The notes: generated by a model from the sequence alone, not told the origin. DNA of 16,382 nucleotides from Elusimicrobiota bacterium (GCA_030639665.1 DAOWCC010000024.1:1-16382), one strand, 5' to 3'; positions 1 to 7,659 are shown, counted from the stretch's first letter. Made by a program: numbers and translations.

Positions 1-88
1 AATCCCGCCTTAGCAAAACCTCTCCGACAAGCCTGTCCGACAACAAATTCCCTTGATTTCACCCTTCATTTCAAGCTATATTATTTAT

Positions 89-1705
89 ATGCGGCTGATA
101 TTGATTACACCTTTGATCTTCGCTTTATTGCCAATTAACGCCAAAGCGCAATCCGTTAATTTTGATTCGCGGGGACCTGCATTGTCTTTTGAAGAGATAT
201 CCATCCCCAAAGTCCCGACTCCGTCAAACAATGTTTTGAAGATTTCCGCTAAATTAAGAAAAGCGTACAATTCCTATAAAATGGCCTCATTAAACAAAGG
301 CTCCGACCACAAAAATACCGCTAAAAAATATAAGCGCTATTTAGAGATTAAAAAAAAGTATGAAAATCTTATCGGCGAAACGCCCGATTTAAAACCTTCC
401 ACACCCGGTTATTTATGCGAAACGCTTTCCGGCAAAGATAATCCCATCGAAACATGCGATTTTATGCCCCGACTAAAAAAATATTTTGAAGGTTCGGCCA
501 TAGTTAAAATCGAAGACCTTGCCTTTAATTTCACAGAGACCTATCAAAACAGCCTTATTCCATTAAGAGACAAAAGCCTCTTTAAAAACGCTCTTAAGAT
601 TCAAACCTCCCCCTCAAGCGACAAAAGCGATTTTTGGCCTTCGTTACTCACGAACATAGATAAAGCAAAATCTTCAATCCATATACATATGTCCGGCATG
701 CAAAACGACAGCTGGGGACAAACGATAGCTAAAATTCTGGCGGAAAAAGTAAGACAGGGCGTTAAAGTGCGCATGGTAGTGGACAAAGTCGGAGCCAGAA
801 TGACAATAATTCACAATCACGAAAGCGAAGAGCTGTTTGATTTTTATCGCTCCAACGGAATAGAAGTGGTATTTTTCAAAGCAAAAGGATTAAATCCCAA
901 AAATCTTTATCATTTTGATCATAGAAAATATTTCATAATAGACGGAAAAACAGCTTACAATACCGGTTATACGATTGAAAATCACATGAAAAAGGAAATG
1001 TTTGATATAGCGGTATTGGCCGAAGGCCCCGTGGTAAATCAAATGCAGGCCTCCTTTCTTTTGAACTTCATGTTTAACGGCGGACAATTTAAAACTTCGG
1101 ACTTTTCCGCTTTTATCGGCAAATATCTGCCGATACCGGAACCGGCCGGAACTCAACACGCCAAATTATCCATTAATGTCCCCTGGCAGCAACACAGAAT
1201 CACCGAATCTTACTATGATAAAATTTTAAACGCGTCAAAAAATATTTTCGTTCTAAATCCCTATTTCACGAATAATAAAATAATGTCCGCGCTAACCCGG
1301 GCTTCAAAAAACGACGTCGAGGTAACGGTTATTGTGCCGGGCAAACCCGAAAACATAATCAATATAAAAAATCTGGCCTATCATATATATAAGTTGGCTA
1401 AAAACGGAGTGAACATATTCATTTACTGGGGACCTGAAAATTACGGCGCATTGCACGCAAAAGGAATATTGGTGGATGATAATTTTGTTTCGGTTGGCAG
1501 CTGCAATATGGACAAACTGTCTTTATATCACAATTTTGAACAAAACATAGAGAGCAAAGACCTCTCTTTTATCTTGGAAGCAAAAAAAGAAATTTTCCAG
1601 GCCGCGCTCCGATACTCAAAACCTTATGAAATCCCCACGGGCGCCGACAAAATCAAAACCATATTATGGGGCCTGGCAACAGACCCCCTTGATCCGCTGG
1701 ATTAA
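89..1705 (+). CDS. Exported phospholipase D-like (cardiolipin synthase-type) protein
   Basis: Probable phosphatidyltransferase or phosphodiesterase of the PLD superfamily, about 538 residues. Two HxKxxxxD motifs are visible: HRKYFIID starting near residue 278 and HAKGILVD near residue 456. The second is followed by GSCNMD, close to the usual GSxNxD. Two HKD motifs in one chain are what one bilobed PLD active site needs. An in-frame TTG exists at 53, but the ATG at 89 is preferred because it places a clean signal peptide (MRLILITPLIFALLPINAKA) at the N terminus, so the enzyme should act outside the cytoplasm. Roughly 140 charged residues of no recognised family separate the signal from the first PLD lobe. 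No strong Shine-Dalgarno is visible. The gene converges on the DJ-1-like gene with only 4 bp between stops. The family is clear; the substrate (phospholipid, nucleic acid or other) cannot be read from sequence. Confidence 0.85.
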   Translation: MRLILITPLIFALLPINAKAQSVNFDSRGPALSFEEISIPKVPTPSNNVLKISAKLRKAYNSYKMASLNKGSDHKNTAKKYKRYLEIKKKYENLIGETPDLKPSTPGYLCETLSGKDNPIETCDFMPRLKKYFEGSAIVKIEDLAFNFTETYQNSLIPLRDKSLFKNALKIQTSPSSDKSDFWPSLLTNIDKAKSSIHIHMSGMQNDSWGQTIAKILAEKVRQGVKVRMVVDKVGARMTIIHNHESEELFDFYRSNGIEVVFFKAKGLNPKNLYHFDHRKYFIIDGKTAYNTGYTIENHMKKEMFDIAVLAEGPVVNQMQASFLLNFMFNGGQFKTSDFSAFIGKYLPIPEPAGTQHAKLSINVPWQQHRITESYYDKILNASKNIFVLNPYFTNNKIMSALTRASKNDVEVTVIVPGKPENIINIKNLAYHIYKLAKNGVNIFIYWGPENYGALHAKGILVDDNFVSVGSCNMDKLSLYHNFEQNIESKDLSFILEAKKEIFQAALRYSKPYEIPTGADKIKTILWGLATDPLDPLD

Positions 1706-1709
1706 AACT

Positions 1710-2216
1710 TCACTTAAGCTCTTGAACCAGCTTTTGGGCGTATTCTTTAGCGGGCCCGGGGCCATTGGCCGTTATAATGCGTCCGTCAATTTCTATATCA
1801 GCTCCGGTGTAAACAACTCCCGCTTTTTTCAATTCATCCGCTCCATCAACCCAAACAGTGGCTTTTTTGCCTTTAAGAATTCCCGCGTGAGCCAAGATAA
1901 CCGGTGATATGCATATGGAGCCGATTAATTTGTTTTCATTAAAGGCCTGTTTGAAAATATCATAAACCGGATTATTATCCAGATACTCCAAGCAGCCATA
2001 GCCTCCAACCAAACATAAAGCGTCATAATCCGAAGGGTTTATATCGCTTATTATTTTATCCACATCCGCAATCGCTCCGAATTTTCCGCGAGCTTTCCCC
2101 TTAGCGCTTGAAACCGTATCCACTTTAATTCCTTCAGCTTCCAGAATTTTTTTAGGCTCAATATATTCCTCATCCCTAAAATCCTGAAAAGCTATAAACA
2201 TGGCGACTTTTTTCAC
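1710..2216 (-). CDS. DJ-1/PfpI (class I glutamine amidotransferase-like) protein
   Basis: A 168-residue DJ-1/PfpI family protein of normal family length, cytoplasmic. The family includes chaperones, deglycase/glyoxalase III-type enzymes and intracellular proteases. Visible landmarks are an acidic pair at E16/E17, the GGYG turn at 71-74, and the nucleophile elbow SICISP with Cys102. In PfpI-type proteases the residue after the cysteine is His. Here it is Ile103, so the protein is closer to DJ-1-like members than to a classical PfpI protease. The GTG start at 2216 is chosen because an excellent Shine-Dalgarno (AAAGGAGG) lies 7 nt upstream. It lies just downstream of the membrane-protein gene on the same strand, with a 13-bp-arm palindrome between them that could be its operator. 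Exact activity is unknown. Confidence 0.85.
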   Translation of the reverse strand: MKKVAMFIAFQDFRDEEYIEPKKILEAEGIKVDTVSSAKGKARGKFGAIADVDKIISDINPSDYDALCLVGGYGCLEYLDNNPVYDIFKQAFNENKLIGSICISPVILAHAGILKGKKATVWVDGADELKKAGVVYTGADIEIDGRIITANGPGPAKEYAQKLVQELK

Positions 2217-2220
2217 CCTG

Positions 2221-2231
2221 CCACCTCCTTT
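2221..2231 (-). promoter_or_regulatory. Strong Shine-Dalgarno deciding a GTG start
   Basis: On the minus strand this reads AAAGGAGGTGG and sits immediately before the GTG at 2216. It supports the GTG over the ATG five codons further in. Confidence 0.75.
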
Positions 2232-2248
2232 TAAAATTGAAATATATA

Positions 2249-2277
2249 TTTTGGACTAATTTTTAATTAGTCCAAAA
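2249..2277. repeat. Perfect 13-bp-arm palindrome between two minus-strand genes
   Basis: The arms TTTTGGACTAATT and AATTAGTCCAAAA are perfectly complementary around a 3-nt centre. It overlaps the last codons and stop of the membrane-protein gene and lies about 33 bp upstream of the DJ-1-like start. No U-rich tail follows on either strand, so an operator for the DJ-1-like gene or an mRNA end-stabilising hairpin is more likely than an intrinsic terminator. Confidence 0.6.
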
Positions 2278-2827
2278 CTTTCGGTTTCTCGCTTGAGTTC
2301 GCGGTTTTACTTGATTTTTCAACCGTTGAACCGAAAAATGTTTTCGCGAGCTCGCGAAGTTTTACAACAAAATGATTTGTAGCAAAACCGGCTAAAAAAG
2401 CCAAACAAACAATCGCCGCTTTAGATTGGAAAGTGCTTTTCGAGGACCCAAATATCATCTCTTGGCCTGAAAAAGTAAGAATACCGCCTTGTATTAAGAA
2501 AAAAGAGATTAAACCCAATATAGCGCCAACCGGACCTCTGAACAAATACCAATACATATAAGAAGGCCTATAATCTCCCTCGGCAATATGTTTATACAAG
2601 CCATACATTGAATAACAGGTTCCGCCGATTCCGCCAAAAGAAAAAGCGTAAATCACAATTTTCAGCAAAGCCAATCGCTCTCCGCTGATATTTGACAGAA
2701 TAAAGATATTGGACCAAACAAAGTAACCCAACAATAAAAACATTACCATACTTATCACGAGATAAATCGCGATCGCCGAAGGCTTCGCGAAACTAACTTG
2801 TTCGTAATCATTTGTATTATTTGACAT
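2267..2827 (-). CDS. Four-helix integral membrane protein, unrecognised family
   Basis: A 186-residue hydrophobic protein that I do not recognise. Four membrane segments are visible, roughly at residues 18-40, 56-78, 97-117 and 137-155. The N terminus is short and polar. The Ser/Lys-rich C-terminal tail (about 165-186) follows a positively charged stretch, suggesting a cytoplasmic C terminus. No catalytic or metal-binding motif stands out. The ATG at 2827 is preceded by a purine-rich GGGGGTAAA that can serve as ribosome binding site, and a TATAAT-like -10 lies about 50 bp upstream. It may share a transcript with the DJ-1-like gene downstream, although the palindrome between them could separate the two. 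Confidence 0.8.
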   Translation of the reverse strand: MSNNTNDYEQVSFAKPSAIAIYLVISMVMFLLLGYFVWSNIFILSNISGERLALLKIVIYAFSFGGIGGTCYSMYGLYKHIAEGDYRPSYMYWYLFRGPVGAILGLISFFLIQGGILTFSGQEMIFGSSKSTFQSKAAIVCLAFLAGFATNHFVVKLRELAKTFFGSTVEKSSKTANSSEKPKVLD

Positions 2828-2876
2828 TTTACCCCCATATTAATGAACATCGTTTTCAATTTACCTAACCGAATAA

Positions 2877-2882
2877 ATTATA
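2877..2882 (-). promoter_or_regulatory. Candidate -10 box for the four-helix membrane protein
   Basis: TATAAT on the minus strand, with its 3' end about 50 nt from the ATG at 2827. No good -35 is seen at 16-18 bp, so this is a weak call. Confidence 0.35.
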
Positions 2883-2982
2883 CAAAAAAGTCCATGTGCA
2901 AAATCCTATAAAATAGCGAACAAAAGTTTCGCATTACAGTCTTCAAATCGCAAAAATAATGTAAAATTAACCGTAGGGAAAT

Positions 2983-4305
2983 ATGGCTTCATATTATAAA
3001 CGATTAAAATCCGATTTAAACACTTGCGTTGAATCGCAAATAATAGACCGCCAGACCGCTGAAAAAATCTATACTAAAGTTTATTCGCCAAATTTATTCG
3101 CTCAGCTTAAAGCCGTCCAATGGATAGCGATACTGGCGGGAATATTTATAGCCGGAGGATTATCGCTGATAATAGCCCATAATTGGGAGGACATACCCAA
3201 TATGGTGAAAATGGCGGGATTCCTTTTAATTTACGCGACAGTAGCCGCGATAGCCATAAAAACCAAAAACAGCAAACCCCTGATAAATGCTCCAACGGAA
3301 GTATTATGGTTTTTTCTTCCGATTATCGGCATAGGACTTTATGCTCAAATATTCAATTTATCAAGCGATCCGGCAAAACCCTATTTAATATGGGCTATTC
3401 TCTCATTACCTCTGGCTTTTCTCTCAGAAAGAAAACTGCTGACTTCCCTGCATATAATTCTTCTCTTCGGCCTGCTTTTTTTCAATAATTTTAATGCCGG
3501 CAATATATTATCTCTAAAAGCCGCAAGTTTCCAAAAAAACTTTCACTTAATGCCGTGGTTCTCGTCCATAGCTCTTATAATCGCCGCTTTTTCTCAATTT
3601 TCAATTAAATTTAAAAAAACCTCTTCTCATTTAATCATCGGATTTTTTTTATTCTGGATTCTTCTGCTTTTCATTTTTACCACTCCTTTCCAACTGCATG
3701 GTCCGGGTTTTAAATTTCTCACAGCGATATCCCTTTCAATAATATGGATTCTATCCTGTGAATTGCTAAACACGCGAAAAACCCCGGCATTTGCCGGCTG
3801 GTTTTTAGTCATATATACCGCGACTTTCTTTTGGAATTGGAAACCATACAGCGTTCCCGTCGAAACGCTTCCGGGAATCATATCTTCGTCTCTGATTTGC
3901 GTTTCCTCTTTGGCTTTTATTTTTTTAACACCGTTAAAATCATTGCCCAATATTCTCCATAATAATATCGTTAAAATATTTCTGGCATATTCAGCTCTGA
4001 TATTTTTACCGATTGCTCTGTCCACAGAAGTCGCGGTTATGAAAACCGTAGCCATCTTCGCGAATACGGCGCTGATAGCGGCGGGGCTTCTCTTTATAAT
4101 AAACGGTTCAAAGGAATTCAATGAAAAAAGAATAAACACAGGCGTGGCAATAATTTTCATGGTAGTTATAACGCGATTTTTTGATATATTCGGCACCCTT
4201 TTAAAAAGCGGCATAGCTTTTATTATCACCGGCATAGTAATGATTTTTCTCGCCTATTTATTGAATAAAGGCAGAAAGGCGATTATAGAGGCCTCAAAAA
4301 AATAA
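2983..4305 (+). CDS. DUF2157-family polytopic membrane protein
   Basis: A 440-residue membrane protein whose N terminus matches the DUF2157 pattern: a short helical cytoplasmic region with a xxIIDRQTAEKI-type segment (about 19-30), then the hallmark first hydrophobic hairpin containing AHNWEDIP (about 65-72). About twelve hydrophobic segments follow, including blocks near 45-65, 75-92, 106-126, 134-150 and 155-165, ending near 430 with a basic tail. The role of DUF2157 proteins is not known; they are inner-membrane proteins. The ATG at 2983 is preceded by GTAGGGAAAT, an acceptable ribosome binding site. The stop overlaps the next gene's start (TAATG), indicating translational coupling with the GDYXXLXY protein, the usual partner of this family. 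Confidence 0.85.
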   Translation: MASYYKRLKSDLNTCVESQIIDRQTAEKIYTKVYSPNLFAQLKAVQWIAILAGIFIAGGLSLIIAHNWEDIPNMVKMAGFLLIYATVAAIAIKTKNSKPLINAPTEVLWFFLPIIGIGLYAQIFNLSSDPAKPYLIWAILSLPLAFLSERKLLTSLHIILLFGLLFFNNFNAGNILSLKAASFQKNFHLMPWFSSIALIIAAFSQFSIKFKKTSSHLIIGFFLFWILLLFIFTTPFQLHGPGFKFLTAISLSIIWILSCELLNTRKTPAFAGWFLVIYTATFFWNWKPYSVPVETLPGIISSSLICVSSLAFIFLTPLKSLPNILHNNIVKIFLAYSALIFLPIALSTEVAVMKTVAIFANTALIAAGLLFIINGSKEFNEKRINTGVAIIFMVVITRFFDIFGTLLKSGIAFIITGIVMIFLAYLLNKGRKAIIEASKK

Positions 4306-4820
4306 TGAATAAATTAAAACTGATTCTTATAATTCAATTGATTTTTTTCACCGGCTGGGGAATATATCTTTTAACATCCGTAGATCCCAATGCTTCCGAT
4401 ATTTATCTTGAAACGGAACCGGTGGACCCCAGAGATATGATAAGCGGAACATATGTGGCTCTTTCTTATAAAATTTCAAATCCGACCAAAGGAAGCTGTA
4501 AAAATCTGCTTAAAAAAAGCAGGCGAGCAAAAAACATATATGTAAAACTCATAAAAACCAAAACCTTGGATCTAAGCGATAAAAAAGCTTATATTTATGA
4601 AGCTGAAACCTGCAGTCTCATATACCCTCCAAAACATGAACTCTGGGTTAGAGGAATATCTTATCCCGGCAGAAGAGAAATTCAATACGGCATAGAAAAA
4701 TTTTTTATAAATGAAAACAATCCTTTAAAAAACGCTAAAAGCGGACAAGTCCTGGCTAAAGTTAAAATAAATAAATACCTCAAATTCCGCCTTTTAAATC
4801 TTGAAACAATCGGCAAATAA
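4305..4820 (+). CDS. GDYXXLXY-domain membrane-anchored protein
   Basis: A 171-residue protein with one N-terminal membrane segment (about residues 4-24), which either anchors it or acts as an uncleaved signal. The globular domain then lies on the periplasmic side. The family motif is visible as DPRDMISGTYVALSY near residues 41-55. The Asp of the canonical GDYxxLxY is replaced by Thr here. This domain is normally found next to, or fused with, DUF2157, and here it overlaps that gene by one base, so the two very probably form one envelope complex or pathway. Function is unknown. It is the last gene before the tRNA promoter, 10 bp from its stop to the -35 box, and no separate terminator is visible. 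Confidence 0.85.
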   Translation: MNKLKLILIIQLIFFTGWGIYLLTSVDPNASDIYLETEPVDPRDMISGTYVALSYKISNPTKGSCKNLLKKSRRAKNIYVKLIKTKTLDLSDKKAYIYEAETCSLIYPPKHELWVRGISYPGRREIQYGIEKFFINENNPLKNAKSGQVLAKVKINKYLKFRLLNLETIGK

Positions 4821-4830
4821 TAATCTCACT

Positions 4831-4858
4831 TTTACAAGGCAAGAAAACTTGCTAAAAT
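4831..4858 (+). promoter_or_regulatory. Promoter of the tRNA-Thr / tRNA-Glu unit
   Basis: A -35 TTTACA (4831-4836, five of six consensus) and a -10 TAAAAT (4853-4858) are separated by 16 bp. A TG one base before the -10 (TGCTAAAAT) makes an extended -10. The predicted start point near 4865 is about 9 nt before tRNA-Thr. Confidence 0.7.
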
Positions 4859-4873
4859 ATGGTCAGTTAAGTC

Positions 4874-4945
<72 letters not shown>

Positions 4946-4956
4946 AACAAATTAAT

Positions 4957-5030
4957 GGCCCCATCGTCTAGCGGCCTAGGACGCCGCCCTCTCAAGGCGG
5001 AGATCACGGGTTCGAATCCCGTTGGGGCCG
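4957..5030 (+). tRNA. tRNA-Glu (CTC)
   Basis: A complete cloverleaf. The acceptor GGCCCCA pairs with TGGGGCC, the anticodon stem CCGCC/GGCGG with loop CTCTCAA gives anticodon CTC at 4991-4993, and the T arm is ACGGG/CCCGT with loop TTCGAAT. The discriminator G73 is typical for Glu. CCA is not encoded. It lies 11 bp after tRNA-Thr and is very likely cotranscribed with it. It marks the left edge of the accessory-looking region. Confidence 0.97.
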
Positions 5031-5036
5031 TACTCT

Positions 5037-5057
5037 TCCGGAACAATCTGGATTTTT
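5037..5057 (+). terminator. Intrinsic terminator after the tRNA pair
   Basis: TCCGGA - ACAA - TCTGGA forms a 6-bp stem with one G-U pair and a four-base loop, followed directly by TTTTT. It is short but well placed, 7 nt after tRNA-Glu. Confidence 0.6.
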
Positions 5058-5386
5058 AAAAATATTGAAATTATATTATCAGTATATGATTAAAGCCTGT
5101 AAGTTTACAGATTCGCTCATGCAGAGGTTTTTAACGCCGTTGCTCGCTTCAGTTTATTCGGCGACTGCGGAACTCGGTCGAAAACAATGTTTTCTCCCTC
5201 AAACATCCTCGCCGTTTCGGTGAAATCCCCTCATAAACCTTGCTCACAAAGCTAAACCTCAGAAATCGCTCACTAGCAAACCCACAGTCTTCTCTTTATT
5301 AAGAGTGTCCCACCCTAACTATGATAAATCCGAATAACCCCCAGACCGACATAAGGAGAACTTAAAACTATTCCCTAGTCTTACCT
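5058..5386. other. Gene-free stretch with palindromes and repeat-like sequence
   Basis: No convincing reading frame or RNA gene is seen in this 329-base stretch. It contains the 14-nt palindrome CTGTAAGTTTACAG (5097-5110), a GAAAACA/TGTTTTC inverted repeat (5179-5193), AGGTTT...AAACCT arms (about 5125 and 5234), and a small CTCTT/AAGAG hairpin (5292-5305). The block from about 5110 to 5280 has a different texture from nearby genes, with many CGCTC, CGCCG and CGGTCG words, and looks like a decayed intergenic repeat. Confidence 0.5.
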
Positions 5387-6268
5387 TCATTTTTCTACCT
5401 TCCATTCTTCGGGAATATAATTTTCAATTACATCAAAAGCACCTTCATAAAGCCCACGAAAAACTTTTTTTTGCAAGGCCTCGATTTTGTCTTCCTCTGT
5501 TGGTAATTTTGGGTCTTTCATAATTTCGCCTACAATCACACGTGGATCATAAAGAGACATTCTGGCAAGATCACTTCCAAACATCAAACATTCCCCTCGG
5601 TCTAACTCTAAAGCACTTTTTATTCCTTTAAGTGTGCTTTGCTCAGCCTCATGTATCACTTTTTTACGAGAACGTGGCTTCCAACCTTCGGGCTTTCTAG
5701 GCTTATCTAATGTCATAAAACCAAATCCCGTCCCACTTGCAAAACTTATCATAAAAGCATTATTCTTCCATTTAGCGTCAAGCACAACATCCTTTGATTT
5801 AGCGAAAGCAAGAATATCTCTTTGTAATTGAACTTCTGATTTATATGTTTTTTCCTCCTGATATTTTTTCCGAATTTCTTTACTCACATCCATGCGCCGC
5901 TGAACTATTTTTAAATATCCTGACTCCATAGGTTTGCGATTTTTTCGTTCCCGCTCCAACACAATAGAAGGCTCTACTTGCACACCATTAATCATTAATT
6001 TATGATCAACATATTTAACCTCAAAAGGTGGTTTCATAAAATGTCCATATGCAATCACACATCCCGTTTTTATACCTTTGTCCTGCCTTATTGGTCTTAT
6101 GTCTATCTTGCGCGAACCTTTAATACGAGAAATTTTTCTAGCATGTTCCAACCGAGTAAGTTTTTTCTTTTCAACTTTCTCCGACTCTGCCTGCGCTATT
6201 ACAAAATTTCCACTTATTAAAACTATTCCGAAAATTATTAAAATTATTTTTTTATTTATATTTTTCAT
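5387..6268 (-). CDS. Exported protein of unrecognised family
   Basis: A 293-residue protein that I cannot assign. The N terminus is a clear signal peptide: a basic start, a hydrophobic core to about residue 24, then AQA as the likely cleavage site at 27, so the mature protein is periplasmic or secreted. The mature part is very rich in Lys, Arg and Glu. A distinctive block near residues 70-100 reads CVIAYGHF...KPPFEV...INGVQVEP, a small beta-rich unit that could be a conserved family signature. A second conserved-looking patch is GTGFGFMTL near residue 180. No catalytic triad, metal site or transmembrane helix other than the signal is seen. The ATG at 6268 has only a weak upstream GGA as ribosome binding site. 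The gene lies 97 bp after the DUF4143 ATPase on the same strand, with a short palindrome in the gap. Confidence 0.75.
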   Translation of the reverse strand: MKNINKKIILIIFGIVLISGNFVIAQAESEKVEKKKLTRLEHARKISRIKGSRKIDIRPIRQDKGIKTGCVIAYGHFMKPPFEVKYVDHKLMINGVQVEPSIVLERERKNRKPMESGYLKIVQRRMDVSKEIRKKYQEEKTYKSEVQLQRDILAFAKSKDVVLDAKWKNNAFMISFASGTGFGFMTLDKPRKPEGWKPRSRKKVIHEAEQSTLKGIKSALELDRGECLMFGSDLARMSLYDPRVIVGEIMKDPKLPTEEDKIEALQKKVFRGLYEGAFDVIENYIPEEWKVEK

Positions 6269-6301
6269 ATTTTTTTCCAGAGCACCAATTTAACAACTTA
6301 A

Positions 6302-6314
6302 TATTGGTCCAATA
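6302..6314. repeat. Short perfect palindrome upstream of the exported-protein gene
   Basis: TATTGGTCCAATA has 6-bp perfect arms around one base and sits 34 bp before the start of the minus-strand exported-protein gene. It could be an operator half-site pair; chance cannot be excluded. Confidence 0.3.
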
Positions 6315-6365
6315 CTAAGGGGAAGGTCACACATAGAAAAACATCTATCCTTTTATTTCATACTT

Positions 6366-7574
6366 TTAAATATTTTGAAGTAAGAAATTTCTAATATTCA
6401 CATGCTTAATACCCTTAAATTGTCCTCCCGCAGTTTTATCCATAGAAACAACAATTTTAGGGTAATTGTCATTAATCACAAGTAAATTCCCAAATTCTCT
6501 TGAACGCGTTGATTCATTTTTAAGCAAATAGGCAACCTGCACATACACTCGTTCCCCCGATTTCTCACAAACAAAATCAATTTCACGATTATCCAATTTT
6601 CCAACATTTACCTTATAACCCAACATTTTAAGACGCATGAAAACAATATTTTCAAGTATTTTATTTATATCGGTATGCCTATAACCAACTATGGCGTGGC
6701 GAATACCAAGATCTTCAAAATAATATTTTTCTCCGATTTCAAATATCTTCTTGCCGCGCACATCAGCGCGCGGAACTTTAAAAATAAGAAACGCCGAAGT
6801 TAAAAACGAAAGATAATTCAATACGATATTGGGAGAAATATTGATTTTCTGCGACTTAAGAAAATCACTAATTCGTTTGGAAGATACCAAGCTTCCTATA
6901 TTATCGGACAAAAATTCAACCAACCGTTCAAGAAAGTTAACATTTCTCGCTCCATATCTGGCTACGATATCTTTGAGCAGTATTGTTTCATATATCGCGC
7001 GAAGATATTCATACACGACATCGTCTTTTAAGTTCAGGTTTATAAGATAAGGCAATCCGCCATATTTTATATATTTTAAAAATGAATCTTCACTATCCTT
7101 GAGTTTATGAAATTGCAAAAATTCCATATAAGACAATCCAAAAACTTTTATTTCTATATACCGCCCGCTAAGACATGTGGCAAGCTCCCCTGATAATAAG
7201 TCCGCATTACTACCGGTGCAATAAACATCACATTCGCCTTTAGCTTGCAAGCTGCGCAAAGCTTTTTCAAATTGTTCAATTTCCTGAATTTCATCAATAA
7301 ACACAAACGATTTTTTTCCGTTTTTTGATTGGTGGGCTATATATTTTAAAAGATCCCTATAGTCTCTGATAGCGTCAAACTCGCTCAATTCCTTATTTAT
7401 ATAAATAATGTGATTATTTTTCAGCTTGGAGCGCTTAACTATATCCATTATTTGAAACAATAGATAACTTTTGCCAACCCTCCGCTGTCCAGTAATAACC
7501 TTAATCATTTCTTTTCCAATAAATGGTTTGATTCTGGAAAGATATTGTTCCCGTTTAATATAAGTTTTAATCAT
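6366..7574 (-). CDS. AAA_14 / DUF4143-type P-loop ATPase
   Basis: A 402-residue ATPase of the AAA_14 plus DUF4143 family, at the usual full length. Walker A is GQRRVGKS at residues 29-36 and Walker B is FVFIDE ending at D94/E95. A sensor-type CTGSNADLLSG and SGRYIEIKVFGLSYMEF region follows near 120-150. The C-terminal part shows the nuclease-like fold signature EIDFVCEKSGERVYVQV. The last catalytic element of PD-(D/E)XK enzymes, ExK, reads Q-V-A here, so nuclease activity is doubtful. These proteins are abundant, often in variable genome regions, and their cellular role is unclear. The ATG at 7574 has no Shine-Dalgarno, and a TATAAT lies only 17 bp upstream, suggesting a very short leader. 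It may be cotranscribed with the exported protein downstream. Confidence 0.88.
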   Translation of the reverse strand: MIKTYIKREQYLSRIKPFIGKEMIKVITGQRRVGKSYLLFQIMDIVKRSKLKNNHIIYINKELSEFDAIRDYRDLLKYIAHQSKNGKKSFVFIDEIQEIEQFEKALRSLQAKGECDVYCTGSNADLLSGELATCLSGRYIEIKVFGLSYMEFLQFHKLKDSEDSFLKYIKYGGLPYLINLNLKDDVVYEYLRAIYETILLKDIVARYGARNVNFLERLVEFLSDNIGSLVSSKRISDFLKSQKINISPNIVLNYLSFLTSAFLIFKVPRADVRGKKIFEIGEKYYFEDLGIRHAIVGYRHTDINKILENIVFMRLKMLGYKVNVGKLDNREIDFVCEKSGERVYVQVAYLLKNESTRSREFGNLLVINDNYPKIVVSMDKTAGGQFKGIKHVNIRNFLLQNI

Positions 7575-7591
7575 AATTAAAACTATAGCAT

Positions 7592-7597
7592 ATTATA
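7592..7597 (-). promoter_or_regulatory. Candidate -10 box of the DUF4143 ATPase
   Basis: TATAAT on the minus strand places the start point about 11 nt before the ATG at 7574. No good -35 is visible. Confidence 0.35.
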
Positions 7598-7659
7598 TCA
7601 AAAGTTTTAAGTATACCGAAAAGAATTTAAAACCGGCGCTTAAGATAGAAAGACGAATG

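Noticed and set aside
1626..1907. 93-codon plus-strand frame across the PLD/DJ-1 junction
   Set aside because: It overlaps the end of the PLD gene and lies antisense to the DJ-1-like gene, both of which have clear motifs.
3627..4235. 202-codon minus-strand open frame inside the DUF2157 gene
   Set aside because: It is a mirror of the membrane-protein coding strand; its composition is that of an antisense shadow and the plus-strand gene has family motifs.
5367..5379. Possible terminator of the exported-protein gene on the minus strand (ACTA/TAGT followed by TTT)
   Set aside because: The stem is only 4 bp and AT-rich, too weak to call.
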